In this document: piece by piece, positions 41,881-52,921 of the stretch
Position numbering within the stretch: position 1 is the first letter of the stretch
How the letters are laid out: each line of letters begins with the position of its first letter
Assembly (NCBI GenBank): GCA_001570385.1
Contig: BBYL01000024.1
Coordinates: forward strand, 1 to 64,000
DNA length: 64,000 bases
Origin: Microtetraspora glauca
GTDB lineage: Bacteria; Actinomycetota; Actinomycetes; Streptosporangiales; Streptosporangiaceae
Direction of reading: 5' to 3'
Made by a program: the position numbers and the translations under genes
Notes under the pieces: generated by a model
Told to the model about the DNA's origin: nothing
The model's database searches: none
The model's input: only the letters and a program-made list of their open reading frames with translations

Positions 41881-43299
41881 ATGGCGACTGAGAAGGCTCC
41901 GGTCAGACCGACGGGGGCGGGGCACGACGCGGCTGTCCTCGCCGGCGGCGACGGCGGCGGCGTCACCTACTGGTGCGAGATGGCCTGGTTGCCGCCCGGC
42001 GAGGTGGTGGAGTGCGTGTGCGTCCGGGTCGAGGGGACGCGGATCGCCGCCATCCAGCCCGAGGTCCCACCGCCGCCGGGAGCCGTACGGCTGGCCGGGC
42101 TGACCCTGCCCGGCCTGGCCGACGCGCACTCGCACGCCTTCCACCGGGCGTTGCGCGGGCATACCCAGACGGCGCGCGGCACCTTCTGGACCTGGCGCGA
42201 GCAGATGTACGCCGTGGCCGCCCGGCTCGATCCCGACCGCTACCTCGCGCTGGCCAGGGCGACGTTCGCCGAGATGTCCCTGGCCGGCGTCACCTGCGTC
42301 GGCGAGTTCCACTACCTGCACCACGGGCCGGGCGGCGTGCCGTACGACGACCCGAACGCGATGGGGCACGCGCTCATCGAGGCGGCGAGGGACGCCGGTC
42401 TGCGGATCGCCCTGATGGACACCTGCTACCTCACAGGCGCGATCGGACACCCTCTGATCGGCACCCAGCTCCGCTTCGGCGACGGCGACGCGACCCGCTG
42501 GGCACACCGGGTCGAGCTGCTCGGCCGCTCCCAGCGGACGGCCGAGGACGTGGTGGTCGGCGCGGCGATCCACTCGGTCCGCGCGGTGCCCCCCGAGGAG
42601 ATGTGCCTGGTCGCGGAGTTCGCCAACCGGCACGCGATTCCCCTCCACGCGCACGTCTCCGAGCAGCGCGCGGAGAACCACGACTGCGTCCAGGCGTATT
42701 CGGCGACTCCCGTCCAGCTGCTGCACGAGCACGGGGCGCTGGGACCGCGCTCGACCGCCGTCCACGCGACCCATCTGTCCGACGTGGACATCGTGCTGCT
42801 CGGCGGCTCCACCACGCACGTCTGCATGTGCCCGACCACCGAGCGGGACCTCGCCGACGGCATCGGGCGGGCGCGCAGGCTGCTGGACGGCGGCTCGCCG
42901 ATCACATTGGGCTCGGACAGCCACGCGGTGATCGACCTGTTCGAGGAGGCGCGCGCCGTGGAGCTGGACGAGCGGCTCGCCACGCGCGAGCGCGGCCATT
43001 TCCGCGCCGCCGAGCTGCTCGACGCGGCCACAGCGGCCGGGCACGCGTCGCTCGGCTTCCCCGACGCGGGCATGCTCGTCCCCGGAGCGTGGGCCGACCT
43101 GGTCTCGGTGCGCCTCGACTCGGTCCGTACGGCGGGCACGACGAAGGGCACGGCCGCCGAGGCCGTCGTCTTCGCGGCGACGGCGGGTGACGTGCATTCG
43201 GTCGTCTCCGGGGGCCGCCGGGTGGTCGAGGACGGGCGGCACATGCTGGGAGACGTCGGCGTCCTCCTCAGCGACGCCGTCGCGGGTGTCCGGAGGTAG
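41881..43299 (+). CDS. hutF: Formimidoylglutamate deiminase
   Basis: About 472 residues of the amidohydrolase superfamily. Metal ligands are visible in ADAHSHAFHR, HAHVSEQ and the late GSDSHAVIDLFEE; the RTxxxGTFWTWREQMY segment is specific to HutF. It converts N-formimidoyl-L-glutamate to N-formyl-L-glutamate and ammonia in histidine breakdown. ATG 41881 is a best guess: the frame stays open upstream to 41701. No hutH, hutU or hutI is in the window, so it is a detached pathway member. Confidence 0.88.
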   Translation: MATEKAPVRPTGAGHDAAVLAGGDGGGVTYWCEMAWLPPGEVVECVCVRVEGTRIAAIQPEVPPPPGAVRLAGLTLPGLADAHSHAFHRALRGHTQTARGTFWTWREQMYAVAARLDPDRYLALARATFAEMSLAGVTCVGEFHYLHHGPGGVPYDDPNAMGHALIEAARDAGLRIALMDTCYLTGAIGHPLIGTQLRFGDGDATRWAHRVELLGRSQRTAEDVVVGAAIHSVRAVPPEEMCLVAEFANRHAIPLHAHVSEQRAENHDCVQAYSATPVQLLHEHGALGPRSTAVHATHLSDVDIVLLGGSTTHVCMCPTTERDLADGIGRARRLLDGGSPITLGSDSHAVIDLFEEARAVELDERLATRERGHFRAAELLDAATAAGHASLGFPDAGMLVPGAWADLVSVRLDSVRTAGTTKGTAAEAVVFAATAGDVHSVVSGGRRVVEDGRHMLGDVGVLLSDAVAGVRR

Positions 43300-43590
43300 C
43301 GCGTACGTGCCACCTGGCCTCCCGTCCCGGGGTGCCGCTCGTGGCGCGGGCCCGGAAGGACGGAAGCCGCGTCGTTTGAGAACGCGCGGAAGGGGTAATC
43401 GACGGGCTTTCCAGGCGTTCGCCTCCTCCTTGAGTAGGACGCCGAAAACCATTCTCCAGTCGTATTAGTTCAGGGAATCTTTCTTCCAGGGAAATCGTTG
43501 ATCGGGTCAGGACAAAGACGGCGGGAAAGCCCTGGTCTGGGCCGACTCGACTCGGACATACTGCGGCGCGGCGGAACGAGGTGCCATCGA

Positions 43591-44526
43591 ATGGCGACGG
43601 GGAATCGGACGCACGACCAGCACGTCTCTGATCGGGACCTGCTGGGGACCTACCTGGCCGAAATCGGGCGGGTCCCCTTGTTGACCGCGGAACAGGAGGT
43701 GGATCTCGCCAAGCGGATCGAGGCCGGCCTGTTCGCCGAGCACCTGTTGGACAGCGGGCGCGCCGAGCCCAGGGTTTCCGACGCGGCGGACGAGGAGCTG
43801 GAACGCCTCGCGGTTTCCGGGCGGCGTGCGAAGGACGAGTTCATCCAGGCGAACCTGCGGCTCGTGGTCGCGGTGGCCCGGAAATACTCCGGCAGGGGGA
43901 TGCCGTTGATCGATCTCGTCCAGGAGGGAAATCTGGGCCTGGTCCGCGCGGTGGAGAAATTCGATTACCGGCGTGGTTACAAGTTTTCCACCTACGCCAC
44001 CTGGTGGATCCGCCAGTCGGTCGGCAGGTCGATCCACGAGCAGGCGCGGCCCGTACGCTTGCCCACCCACGCGGGTGAGCAGATGACCCGCCTGATGCGG
44101 GTCCGCCGCGATCTGCTGGCCGAGTTCGACGTCGAGCCGACCGACGCGGACCTCGCCGAGTTGCTCGACCTGCCGATCGAGCGGGTGCAGGAGCTGCGCC
44201 GCTGGGCGTCCGATCCGGTGTCGCTGCAGCTCGGTGTGGGTGACGAGGACGAGACCGAGCTCGGCGACATGATCGCCGACGAGACCTGGGCCGATCCGGA
44301 GCAGCAGGCGATGGCGACGCTGGAGAAGGAGCGCCTGGAGCTCTGGCTGACGGGTCTGGAGGGGCAGATCCGCGAGATGCTCCGGTGGCGGTACGGCCTC
44401 GTGGACGGCCGCGAGCACACGCTCACCGAGGTGGGGGAGCGGTACGGCATCGGCCGGGACCGGGCCAGGCGGCTGGAGCGCGACGCGCTGCTGCGTCTGC
44501 GCAAGATGGCCGGCGCGGCGGCCTGA
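43591..44526 (+). CDS. Principal-type (group 2) sigma-70 factor
   Basis: About 311 residues with region 1.2 (LGTYLAEIGRVPLLTAEQEV), region 2 (ANLRLVVAVARKYSGRGMPL, EGNLGLVRAVEKFDYRRGYK, FSTYATWWIRQS), region 3 and region 4 (HTLTEVGERYGIGRDRARRL). It lacks the long N-terminal region 1.1 of HrdB, so it is a HrdA/C/D-like non-essential principal homologue. The frame is open from 43498 but the ATG at 43591 has GAGG nine bases upstream and family-like N-terminus. A strong hairpin lies about 170 bp after the stop. Confidence 0.9.
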   Translation: MATGNRTHDQHVSDRDLLGTYLAEIGRVPLLTAEQEVDLAKRIEAGLFAEHLLDSGRAEPRVSDAADEELERLAVSGRRAKDEFIQANLRLVVAVARKYSGRGMPLIDLVQEGNLGLVRAVEKFDYRRGYKFSTYATWWIRQSVGRSIHEQARPVRLPTHAGEQMTRLMRVRRDLLAEFDVEPTDADLAELLDLPIERVQELRRWASDPVSLQLGVGDEDETELGDMIADETWADPEQQAMATLEKERLELWLTGLEGQIREMLRWRYGLVDGREHTLTEVGERYGIGRDRARRLERDALLRLRKMAGAAA

Positions 44527-44693
44527 GCCGCGCGGACGAGACGGACGCGAACCCCGAGAAGGACCACCGGCAAGAAGGACGACAGCGACAGGGACGAGAG
44601 CGCCGAGACGGCGGCGACAAGTACGGGGAGATCGGCGCGGCCGCCCGCCGGTCGATGTGAGCCGCCGATCGATGTGAGAAGGACGTAATGCGA

Positions 44694-44717
44694 GCGCGCA
44701 CCGATTACGGTGCGCGC
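44694..44717 (+). terminator. Strong hairpin terminator between sigma factor and amtB
   Basis: GCGCGCACCG and CGGTGCGCGC form a perfect 10-bp stem around ATTA, followed by TTCGTTTGTGT. It separates the sigma-factor transcript from the nitrogen operon. Confidence 0.85.
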
Positions 44718-44739
44718 TTCGTTTGTGTGTGAGCCATCC

Positions 44740-44808
44740 GAAACGCACCCGAAACACCGCCCAGGCGAGTTTCACAGACGTGAAACACACAGAGTCCCGC
44801 CCGGAAAC
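44740..44808 (+). promoter_or_regulatory. GlnR-like boxes upstream of amtB
   Basis: GAAAC at 44740 and 44751 are 11 bp apart (n6 spacing). TTCAC at 44771 and GAAAC at 44782 match the GlnR a-site/n6/b-site layout, and another GAAAC lies at 44804, 22 bp further. GTTTCAC-AGAC-GTGAAAC also forms a perfect palindrome there. GlnR controls amtB-glnK-glnD in Streptomyces, so the assignment is strong by analogy, though the exact site limits are inferred. Confidence 0.7.
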
Positions 44809-44927
44809 GGTGGAAGAACACGCTGTGGCCAACGTCAGTGCGCCAACCGGTCGACGATGCCCTGGACGGACGCAACTGAGCGCGTGAATAGCCGGCCACA
44901 TGGCAATGTTAAGGAGGGCCGCGTTCG

Positions 44928-46576
<1,649 letters not shown>

Positions 46577-46580
46577 TCGC

Positions 46581-48893
46581 ATGATGAGAGGGGATGCTCG
46601 CTCGTTCGCCGCGGCCCGCAAGGAGCGCGCGGCGGACATCGACAGGTGGCTCACCGATCTGTTCCGTACGGCCTGCACGCAGCCGTACGCCCGGGAAGGG
46701 CGGAACGGGCCGGGAACCAGGAGCGGGCTCCCGGAGGAGCGCGGCTCCGCCGACAGGAACGGATTCGGCGGTGTCGCGCTCGTCGCGGTCGGCAGCCTGG
46801 GGCGGGGCGAGCTCGCCCCGGGCAGCGACCTCGACCTGGTGCTGCTACACAACGGCCGGGAGGACGTGGGCCGGATCGCCGACCGCGTCTGGTATCCCAT
46901 CTGGGACTCCGGCGTCGGGCTCGACCACTCGGTCCGCACGATCGACGAGGCCGCCAAGGTGGCCCGCGAGGACCTCAAGGCGGTTCTCGGCCTGATCCAG
47001 GCCAGGCACGTCGCGGGCGACGCCGAGCTGACCCGGGCGGTGCGCGAGACCGTGCTCGCCGACTGGCGCGCGGAGTCACGGCGCAGGCTCGCCGAGCTCA
47101 GGGACGCGGCCGACCAGCGGGCCGGCGCGAGCGGAGAGCTGGCCTTCCTGCTCGAACCCGACCTGCGCGACTCGCGCGGCGGGCTCAGGGACGTCCAGGC
47201 GATGCAGGCCGTGGCCGCAGCCTGGGTCGCCTCGGCCCCCGGCCCGCGCGTCCGCGAGGCGTACGAGCTGCTGCTGGACATCCGGCACGGGCTGCACCTG
47301 GTCACCGCGCGCGGCGCGGACCGGCTCGTGCTGCAGGAGCAGGACGCGGTCGCGGGCAGCCTCGGACTGCTGGACGCCGAGGCGCTGATGCGCCGCCTGG
47401 CCGAGGCGGGACGCACCGTCTCCCACGCGTTCGACTCGACCTGGCGCACCGTGGACCGGCTGCTGACCGGTCCCGCTCCGCGCGGCAGACGGCCGCTCGC
47501 CGACGGGGTCGTCGAGCACGGCGGCGAGGTGGTGCTCGCCCGAGGCGTCTCCCCTCGCAACGACCCGGTGCTCGTGCTCCGCGTCGCCGCCGCGGCGGCC
47601 GAGGCCGGGCTGCCGATGGCACCCGCGACGGTGTCCGCGCTGGCCGCCCAGTCGCCCCCGCTTCCCGTGCCGTGGCCGGAGGAGGCCAGGGACGCCCTCG
47701 TCTCCCTCCTGGGTGCCGGGCGCGCCGCCGTACCGGTCTGGGAGGAGCTGGACCAGGCGGGCGTCCTCGTCCGTCTCATCCCCGACTGGGAGCGGGTACG
47801 GCACCGCCCGCAGCGCAACCCGGTGCACAGGTACACCGTCGACCGGCATCTGATCGAGACGGCGGCCGGCGCCGCCGCGTACACGCGCGACGTCTCGCGT
47901 CCCGACCTGCTGCTCATCTCCGCCCTGCTGCACGACGTCGGCAAGGGCTGGCCGGGCGACCACTCGGTGACGGGCGAGGTCGTCGCCAGGGACATCGGCG
48001 CCAGGATCGGCCTGCCGCCCGCGGACGTGGACATCCTGGCCCGGGTCGTCCGCCACCACCTCCTGCTGCCCGAGACGGCGACCCGCCGCGACCTGGACGA
48101 CCCGGTGACCATCTCCCGGGTCGCCGAGGCCGTGGGGTCGCGCGAGGTGCTGGAACTCCTCGCCGCGCTCGCGGTGGCCGACGGGAACGCCACGGGACCG
48201 GCCGCCTGGAACTCCTGGAAGGCGTCCCTGGTCTCCGATCTGGTGCGCCGGGCGAAGTCGGTCCTCTCGGGGGCGCCGCCCGCGCCCGCGCCGGTCCTGT
48301 CTCCCGAGCAGGCCGCGCTGGCCAGGCACGGAGGAGGCGCCGTCCGGGTCCACGGCGGCGCGGTGACCGTGGTCGCGCCCGACCGGCCGGGGCTGTTGTG
48401 GCACGCCGCGGGGGTGCTGGCCGCGCACCGGCTCGTCGTCAGGTCGGCGGCGTCGGCGTCGGCGGGCTCGACCGCCGTGATCGAGTTCGCCGTCGTCCCG
48501 GAGTACGGATCGCCGCCCGATCCCGCGACGCTGGAGGCCGACCTGCGCCTGGTGCTCGCGGGCCGCCTCGACATCGAGCAGCGGCTCGCCCGCCGGGCCC
48601 GCGCCCTGCGGCCGCCCCGCGTTCCGGTGGCGCCGCCGAAGGTCTCGCTGGTGGACGACGCGTCCAGTACGGCGACGGTGGTGGAGGTGCGGGCGCACGA
48701 CCGCCCGGGGCTTCTGTGGCGCATCGGGCGGGCCTTCGGCGAATGCGGCCTTGACGTGAGAGCGGCCAGAGTGGAGACTCTCGGCGCGGAGGCCGTGGAC
48801 GTCTTCTACGTCGTCGATCGGGCCGGCAGGCCTCTCGTGGACGAGGAGCAGCGGGGCGAGGTGCGGCGGCACGTTCTCGCCGCGCTGCGATGA
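46581..48893 (+). CDS. glnD: PII uridylyl/adenylyl-transferase and -removing enzyme
   Basis: A 770-residue four-domain GlnD. Nucleotidyltransferase motif GSLGRGELAPGSDLD near residue 70; helical linker; HD domain ALLHDVGKGWPGDHS near residue 450 for demodification; two ACT domains in the last 180 residues (VVAPDRPGLLW and VRAHDRPGLLWR) that sense glutamine. In actinobacteria the enzyme adenylylates GlnK. Last gene of the operon; a 131-bp gap precedes the first conservon. Confidence 0.95.
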   Translation: MMRGDARSFAAARKERAADIDRWLTDLFRTACTQPYAREGRNGPGTRSGLPEERGSADRNGFGGVALVAVGSLGRGELAPGSDLDLVLLHNGREDVGRIADRVWYPIWDSGVGLDHSVRTIDEAAKVAREDLKAVLGLIQARHVAGDAELTRAVRETVLADWRAESRRRLAELRDAADQRAGASGELAFLLEPDLRDSRGGLRDVQAMQAVAAAWVASAPGPRVREAYELLLDIRHGLHLVTARGADRLVLQEQDAVAGSLGLLDAEALMRRLAEAGRTVSHAFDSTWRTVDRLLTGPAPRGRRPLADGVVEHGGEVVLARGVSPRNDPVLVLRVAAAAAEAGLPMAPATVSALAAQSPPLPVPWPEEARDALVSLLGAGRAAVPVWEELDQAGVLVRLIPDWERVRHRPQRNPVHRYTVDRHLIETAAGAAAYTRDVSRPDLLLISALLHDVGKGWPGDHSVTGEVVARDIGARIGLPPADVDILARVVRHHLLLPETATRRDLDDPVTISRVAEAVGSREVLELLAALAVADGNATGPAAWNSWKASLVSDLVRRAKSVLSGAPPAPAPVLSPEQAALARHGGGAVRVHGGAVTVVAPDRPGLLWHAAGVLAAHRLVVRSAASASAGSTAVIEFAVVPEYGSPPDPATLEADLRLVLAGRLDIEQRLARRARALRPPRVPVAPPKVSLVDDASSTATVVEVRAHDRPGLLWRIGRAFGECGLDVRAARVETLGAEAVDVFYVVDRAGRPLVDEEQRGEVRRHVLAALR

Positions 48894-49024
48894 CCTAGCT
48901 GGATGACGTGAGGCCGGAAGAAGGGGAGCAACCCCTTACCAGTTGGTAACAATTCTGTCGCCCTCGGAGGGCGAATCGCCGGTAATCGTGACCTTGTGGT
49001 CGAATTGTCCGCGTTTGCGTAGCG

Positions 49025-52000
49025 ATGTCATTTCATGCTGTCGGGATGCGTGATGGCATCCCGAGAATGGCGGGGCCGGTGAGTACGGAGCAGCAGAGTG
49101 GCGGTGGCGCGGAGGGTACGCCCGAAGCGGCCGGAGCGCGGAGCGGCACGTGGGCGGACCGCCTCGCACCGCGCAACTGGCGTGTCCCCTCCCGGCTGAC
49201 CGCCCTGATCGTCGCCCCGACCCTCGTGGCGGTGGCCCTCGCGGGCGCCAGGGTCGTCGACTCGGTCGGCAGCCTGAACGGATACCAGCGGACCAGCTCC
49301 GCCGCCGAATACTCCGTACGGCTCCGCGACCTCGCCCAGCAGCTCGCCATGGAGCGCGACCTCGCCGCGCGCGGCGGCGGTGCCAAGCGGGTGTTCAACG
49401 TGGACGGCACCACCAAGCTCACGCTGACCGACCAGCGCGTGGCGGTCGACGGCCTGGCGCGGAAGGTCGCGGCCGACCTCGCGAAGATCGACGACAGCTA
49501 CGGCGTGCGTGCCGTACAGCAGGCGGAGCAGGCGGGGAACCGGCTCTCCGGCCTGGAGAACGTCCGCGAGAAGGGCACCGAGGAGGACTACACCGGCATC
49601 ATCGCCGGTCTGCTGCGCCTGCACGACGAACTCGGTCAGAGCAGCGACGACGCCCTCGTCGTCGCGGACATGCGCGCCCTGAGCGCCCTGGCGTACGCCA
49701 AGGAGGAGGCGTCCCAGCAGCGGCAGATGCTGACCAGGGAGCTGATGGAGGCCAACCAGCGGTTCACCGGCTACGAGCTGAGGGACTTCATCGCCTCCCA
49801 GTCCCGGCAGCAGGGGTACATCGACCGCTTCTACGCCGAGACCGGCTCCGGCGACGCCGCGTTCCTGGCCGGCCTCCTCAGTGACAAGGACGTGGTCGAC
49901 GCCGAGCTGACCAAGTCGTGGGCGATCACGCTGGCGATCCAGAACTCCTCGCTGAGCCGCTACCAGGCCAGGGACCGGACCCTGGTGCGCTGGTTCCAGC
50001 ACAGCACCAAGACGATCGGGCAGCTCGCGGTCGCCGAGAAGCGGCTCTCCGGCGCCGTCATCGACCGTGCCAAGGACCTGCAGTCCGCCGAGCAGCGCAA
50101 CGCGCTGATCGCGGCCGGGCTCATCCTCGCCCTCCTCCTGCTCGTCCTCGCCACCACCGTGCTCATCGCCCGGTCGATGGTCCGGCCGCTGCGCCGGCTG
50201 CGCGCCGAGGCCCTGGAGGTCGCCGGCATGCGGCTGCCCGAGGTCGTACGGCGGATGCGCGAGTCCGACGACCCCGAGAACGTGCCCGAGGTGCGGCCCA
50301 TCGACCTCGGCACGAACGACGAGATCGGCGAGGTGGCCCAGGCGTTCGACGAGGTGCACGCGCAGGCCGTACGGCTGGCCGCCGAGGAGTCCCGGCTGCG
50401 CAGCAACGTCAACGCCATGTTCGTGAACCTGTCGTGGCGCACCCAGACGCTCGTGGAGCGGCAGATCTCGCTGATCGACGGCCTGGAGCGCGGCGAGCAG
50501 GACGGCGCCCGCCTGTCGGACCTGTTCAAACTGGACCACCTGGCCACCCGCATGCGGCGTAACAGTGAGAACCTCCTGGTCCTCGCCGGGCACGAGCCCG
50601 CGCGCAAGCGGAGTAAGCCGGCCCTCCTGGTCGACGTCGTACGCGCCGCGCTCTCGGAGGTCGAGGACTACGAGCGGGTGACCGTCCGGGTCCACCGCAC
50701 CGCCTCGGTCGCCGGGTACGCCGCCAACGACTCCGTCCACCTGGTGGCCGAGCTGGTGGAGAACGCCATCGCCTACTCGTCGGACCGTACGAAGGTCGTG
50801 GTGTCGAGCGACCGCATCGAGGGCGGCGCGGTGTTGCTCTCGGTGAGCGACTCCGGGATCGGCATGTCGCAGGAGGAGTTGGCCGAGGCCAACCGGCGGC
50901 TCGCGGAGCCGCCCATGGTGGACGTGTCGGTCTCCCGGCGGATGGGTCTCTTCGTGGTCGGCCGCCTCGCGCTGCGGCACGGCATCCGGGTCCAGCTGCG
51001 CAGGGGTGACGCCGGCGGCCTGATCGCCATGGTGCTGTTCCCCGCCGAGCTCGTCTCCGGCACCGACCGGCCCGTCGCCGGGCAGGCTCCGGGAACCACC
51101 ACAGGGCAGGTTCCGGGGAACGGCCCCGCGCCGGCCGGGAGCGGGTTCGGCCAGGGTCAGGGCAACGGCTTCGGACAGGTCGCCGGGAACGGCGTCGGCC
51201 GGGCCCGGATCGCCGCCGCGCCGGGTCCGGCGACAGGTCCCGTCGCGCGCACGGCGGGCGCCCATGCGGCGGGGACCGGTGCGTCGGGGAGCGGGGCGCC
51301 GGGCCGTGAGCCTTCGGCGACGTCCGCTCCTTCAGGAGCGGGGACGACCCGGGGGAACGGGCTGCCGACACGCACACCGGCCGCCAGTGGTTTCTCCGCC
51401 TCCGGGGGAGCGGCCCAGCTTCCCACGGGAGGGTTCTCCGCCTTCGGCGATTCCGGTCGGCAGGACAACGGGAGCACAGGAAACGCAGGGGGCTTCTCGG
51501 CGTTCGGAGACGCGGACCGGCAGAGCACGGGGCAGTTCCCCGCGTTCAGGGACGGGGATCGGCGGAGCACAGGGGAGTTCCCCGCCTTCAGAGACACGGA
51601 CCAGCAGAGCACGGGGCAGTTCCCCGCGTTCAGGGACGGGGATCGGCGGAGCACGGGGCAGTTCCCCGCGTTCAGGGACGCGGACCGGCAGGGCCCGAGC
51701 GGCCCCGTCGCCTATCCCGCTCCCACAGGAGACTCGGGCGGCTCGGCCGGGCTCCCGAACCGCGCCGGCGCCGCGGACCGTACGGCACCCGCCGACGGCT
51801 CCGGTCGCGACAGCCGCCAGGCACCCCCGGCGTCGTACGCGTCCACGATGGACGCGCCGTCGGCCCTGCCCAGGTTCACGGAGCATTCCGGCGCCTTCCC
51901 CGTGGAGGGGGCCCCGCCGGTCCCCTCGCACATCGCGGACGACGCGCACCTCGAACGGGGAGACGAGTTCTTGCCGATCTTCGCCTCGGTCGAGTCCGCG

Positions 52001-52483
52001 TGGTTCCGCCGCCCGGCGACCCCGGCCGCGGGCGCCGTGCCCGGTGCCGCCCCCGCTGGTGCCGTACCCGGGACGCCCGGATCCGCGACCGGGCACGGGA
52101 ACGGCTCGGCACAGGGGCGGACCGTGTCGCCGGGCGGGGGCGCGACCGCCGTTCCGGCCACCTCCGGAGGTCCCGGCGGCGACCCGTCGCGGGGCGGCTG
52201 GGCGTCCCGCGCGGACAGCGGATTCGAGGCGGCGGCCGCGGCGAGCGCCCCCTCTCTGGGAGGCGTCACGTCGGCGGGTTTGCCGAAGCGGACCCCCAGG
52301 GCCAATCTTGTGCCCGGCTCGGTGGGCGCGGCGCCGGGCACTCCGGCCCCACCCAGGCCGGCGGTGTCGCCGGATCTGGTGCGCAGCCGCTTGTCCAGCT
52401 ACCAGCAGGGTGTACGGCGCGGCCGGGCCGACGTGTCCGGCGCCGAAGCCGAGAAGCCCGGTAATGAGGAGGAAAGTTCGTGA
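49025..52483 (+). CDS. cvnA: Conservon 1 sensor histidine-kinase-like protein (CvnA type, nitrate/nitrite-sensing domain)
   Basis: A 1152-residue membrane protein: a transmembrane helix near 60, an extracellular NIT-like helical sensor domain, a second helix near 375 (ALIAAGLILALLLLVLATTV), HAMP, a dimerisation region (RQISLIDGLERGEQD), and a HATPase (ELVENAIAYS, SDSGIGM, GLFVVGRLALRHGI). A 440-residue Pro/Gly/Ser-rich tail follows, with 42-bp repeats and the conserved EFLPIFASVESAWF and LGGVTSAGLPKR motifs. The start is ATG 49025, or the GTG at 49081 (VSTEQ), which matches a GTGAGTAC in the second conservon. Overlaps cvnB by GTGA. Confidence 0.9.
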   Translation: MSFHAVGMRDGIPRMAGPVSTEQQSGGGAEGTPEAAGARSGTWADRLAPRNWRVPSRLTALIVAPTLVAVALAGARVVDSVGSLNGYQRTSSAAEYSVRLRDLAQQLAMERDLAARGGGAKRVFNVDGTTKLTLTDQRVAVDGLARKVAADLAKIDDSYGVRAVQQAEQAGNRLSGLENVREKGTEEDYTGIIAGLLRLHDELGQSSDDALVVADMRALSALAYAKEEASQQRQMLTRELMEANQRFTGYELRDFIASQSRQQGYIDRFYAETGSGDAAFLAGLLSDKDVVDAELTKSWAITLAIQNSSLSRYQARDRTLVRWFQHSTKTIGQLAVAEKRLSGAVIDRAKDLQSAEQRNALIAAGLILALLLLVLATTVLIARSMVRPLRRLRAEALEVAGMRLPEVVRRMRESDDPENVPEVRPIDLGTNDEIGEVAQAFDEVHAQAVRLAAEESRLRSNVNAMFVNLSWRTQTLVERQISLIDGLERGEQDGARLSDLFKLDHLATRMRRNSENLLVLAGHEPARKRSKPALLVDVVRAALSEVEDYERVTVRVHRTASVAGYAANDSVHLVAELVENAIAYSSDRTKVVVSSDRIEGGAVLLSVSDSGIGMSQEELAEANRRLAEPPMVDVSVSRRMGLFVVGRLALRHGIRVQLRRGDAGGLIAMVLFPAELVSGTDRPVAGQAPGTTTGQVPGNGPAPAGSGFGQGQGNGFGQVAGNGVGRARIAAAPGPATGPVARTAGAHAAGTGASGSGAPGREPSATSAPSGAGTTRGNGLPTRTPAASGFSASGGAAQLPTGGFSAFGDSGRQDNGSTGNAGGFSAFGDADRQSTGQFPAFRDGDRRSTGEFPAFRDTDQQSTGQFPAFRDGDRRSTGQFPAFRDADRQGPSGPVAYPAPTGDSGGSAGLPNRAGAADRTAPADGSGRDSRQAPPASYASTMDAPSALPRFTEHSGAFPVEGAPPVPSHIADDAHLERGDEFLPIFASVESAWFRRPATPAAGAVPGAAPAGAVPGTPGSATGHGNGSAQGRTVSPGGGATAVPATSGGPGGDPSRGGWASRADSGFEAAAAASAPSLGGVTSAGLPKRTPRANLVPGSVGAAPGTPAPPRPAVSPDLVRSRLSSYQQGVRRGRADVSGAEAEKPGNEEESS
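51434..51700 (+). repeat. 42-bp tandem repeats in the cvnA tail
   Basis: Units start at 51494, 51536, 51578, 51620 and 51662, with a diverged first copy at 51434. Each encodes 14 residues of the type FPAFRDGDRRSTGQ. The copies at 51536 and 51620 are identical over more than 30 bases, suggesting recent expansion. Confidence 0.85.
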
Positions 52484-52899
52484 CCGCCCTCAGCGTTGAG
52501 GCACGTAGGTTCGACTGGCTGATCACGGAGTTCGTCGGCGGCACCCCCGGTGTCGCGCACGCCGTGGTCGTGTCGGCGGACGGGCTGCGGCTGGCCAATT
52601 CCGACGGGTTCCCGCCCGACCGCGCCGACCAGCTCGCCGCGGTGGCGGCGGGTCTGCTCAGCCTGACCGTGGGCGCGTCCCGCGTCTTCGACGGCGGTCC
52701 GGTGACCCAGACGGTGGTCGAGATGCAGCGCGGGCTGATGCTGATCATGGCGATCAGCGACGGATCCTGCATGGCCGTGCTCGCCGCGGCCGACTGCGAC
52801 ATGGGCCTGGTGGCCTACCAGATGACGCTGCTGGTCGAGCGGGTCGGCCAGGTGCTGACCCCGGCGCTCCGCGCCGAGCTGCAGTCCACCCGCCGCTGA
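52480..52899 (+). CDS. cvnB: Conservon 1 roadblock/LC7 protein (CvnB)
   Basis: A 139-residue roadblock/LC7-fold protein (FVGGTPGVAHAVVVSADGLR and YQMTLLVERVGQVLTP). Roadblock partners regulate the small GTPase of the same operon, as MglB does for MglA. The GTG overlaps the cvnA stop. It closely resembles its counterpart in conservon 2. Confidence 0.93.
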   Translation: MTALSVEARRFDWLITEFVGGTPGVAHAVVVSADGLRLANSDGFPPDRADQLAAVAAGLLSLTVGASRVFDGGPVTQTVVEMQRGLMLIMAISDGSCMAVLAAADCDMGLVAYQMTLLVERVGQVLTPALRAELQSTRR

Positions 52900-52921
52900 C
52901 GCCCGGTCATGGGAGACAGGC

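Noticed and set aside
41557-43452. 631-residue minus-strand frame opposite hutF
   Set aside because: Complement shadow; HutF metal ligands are clear on the plus strand.
48936-48949. TTACCA-GT-TGGTAA palindrome before conservon 1
   Set aside because: Short, and no matching element precedes conservon 2, so no regulator can be suggested.
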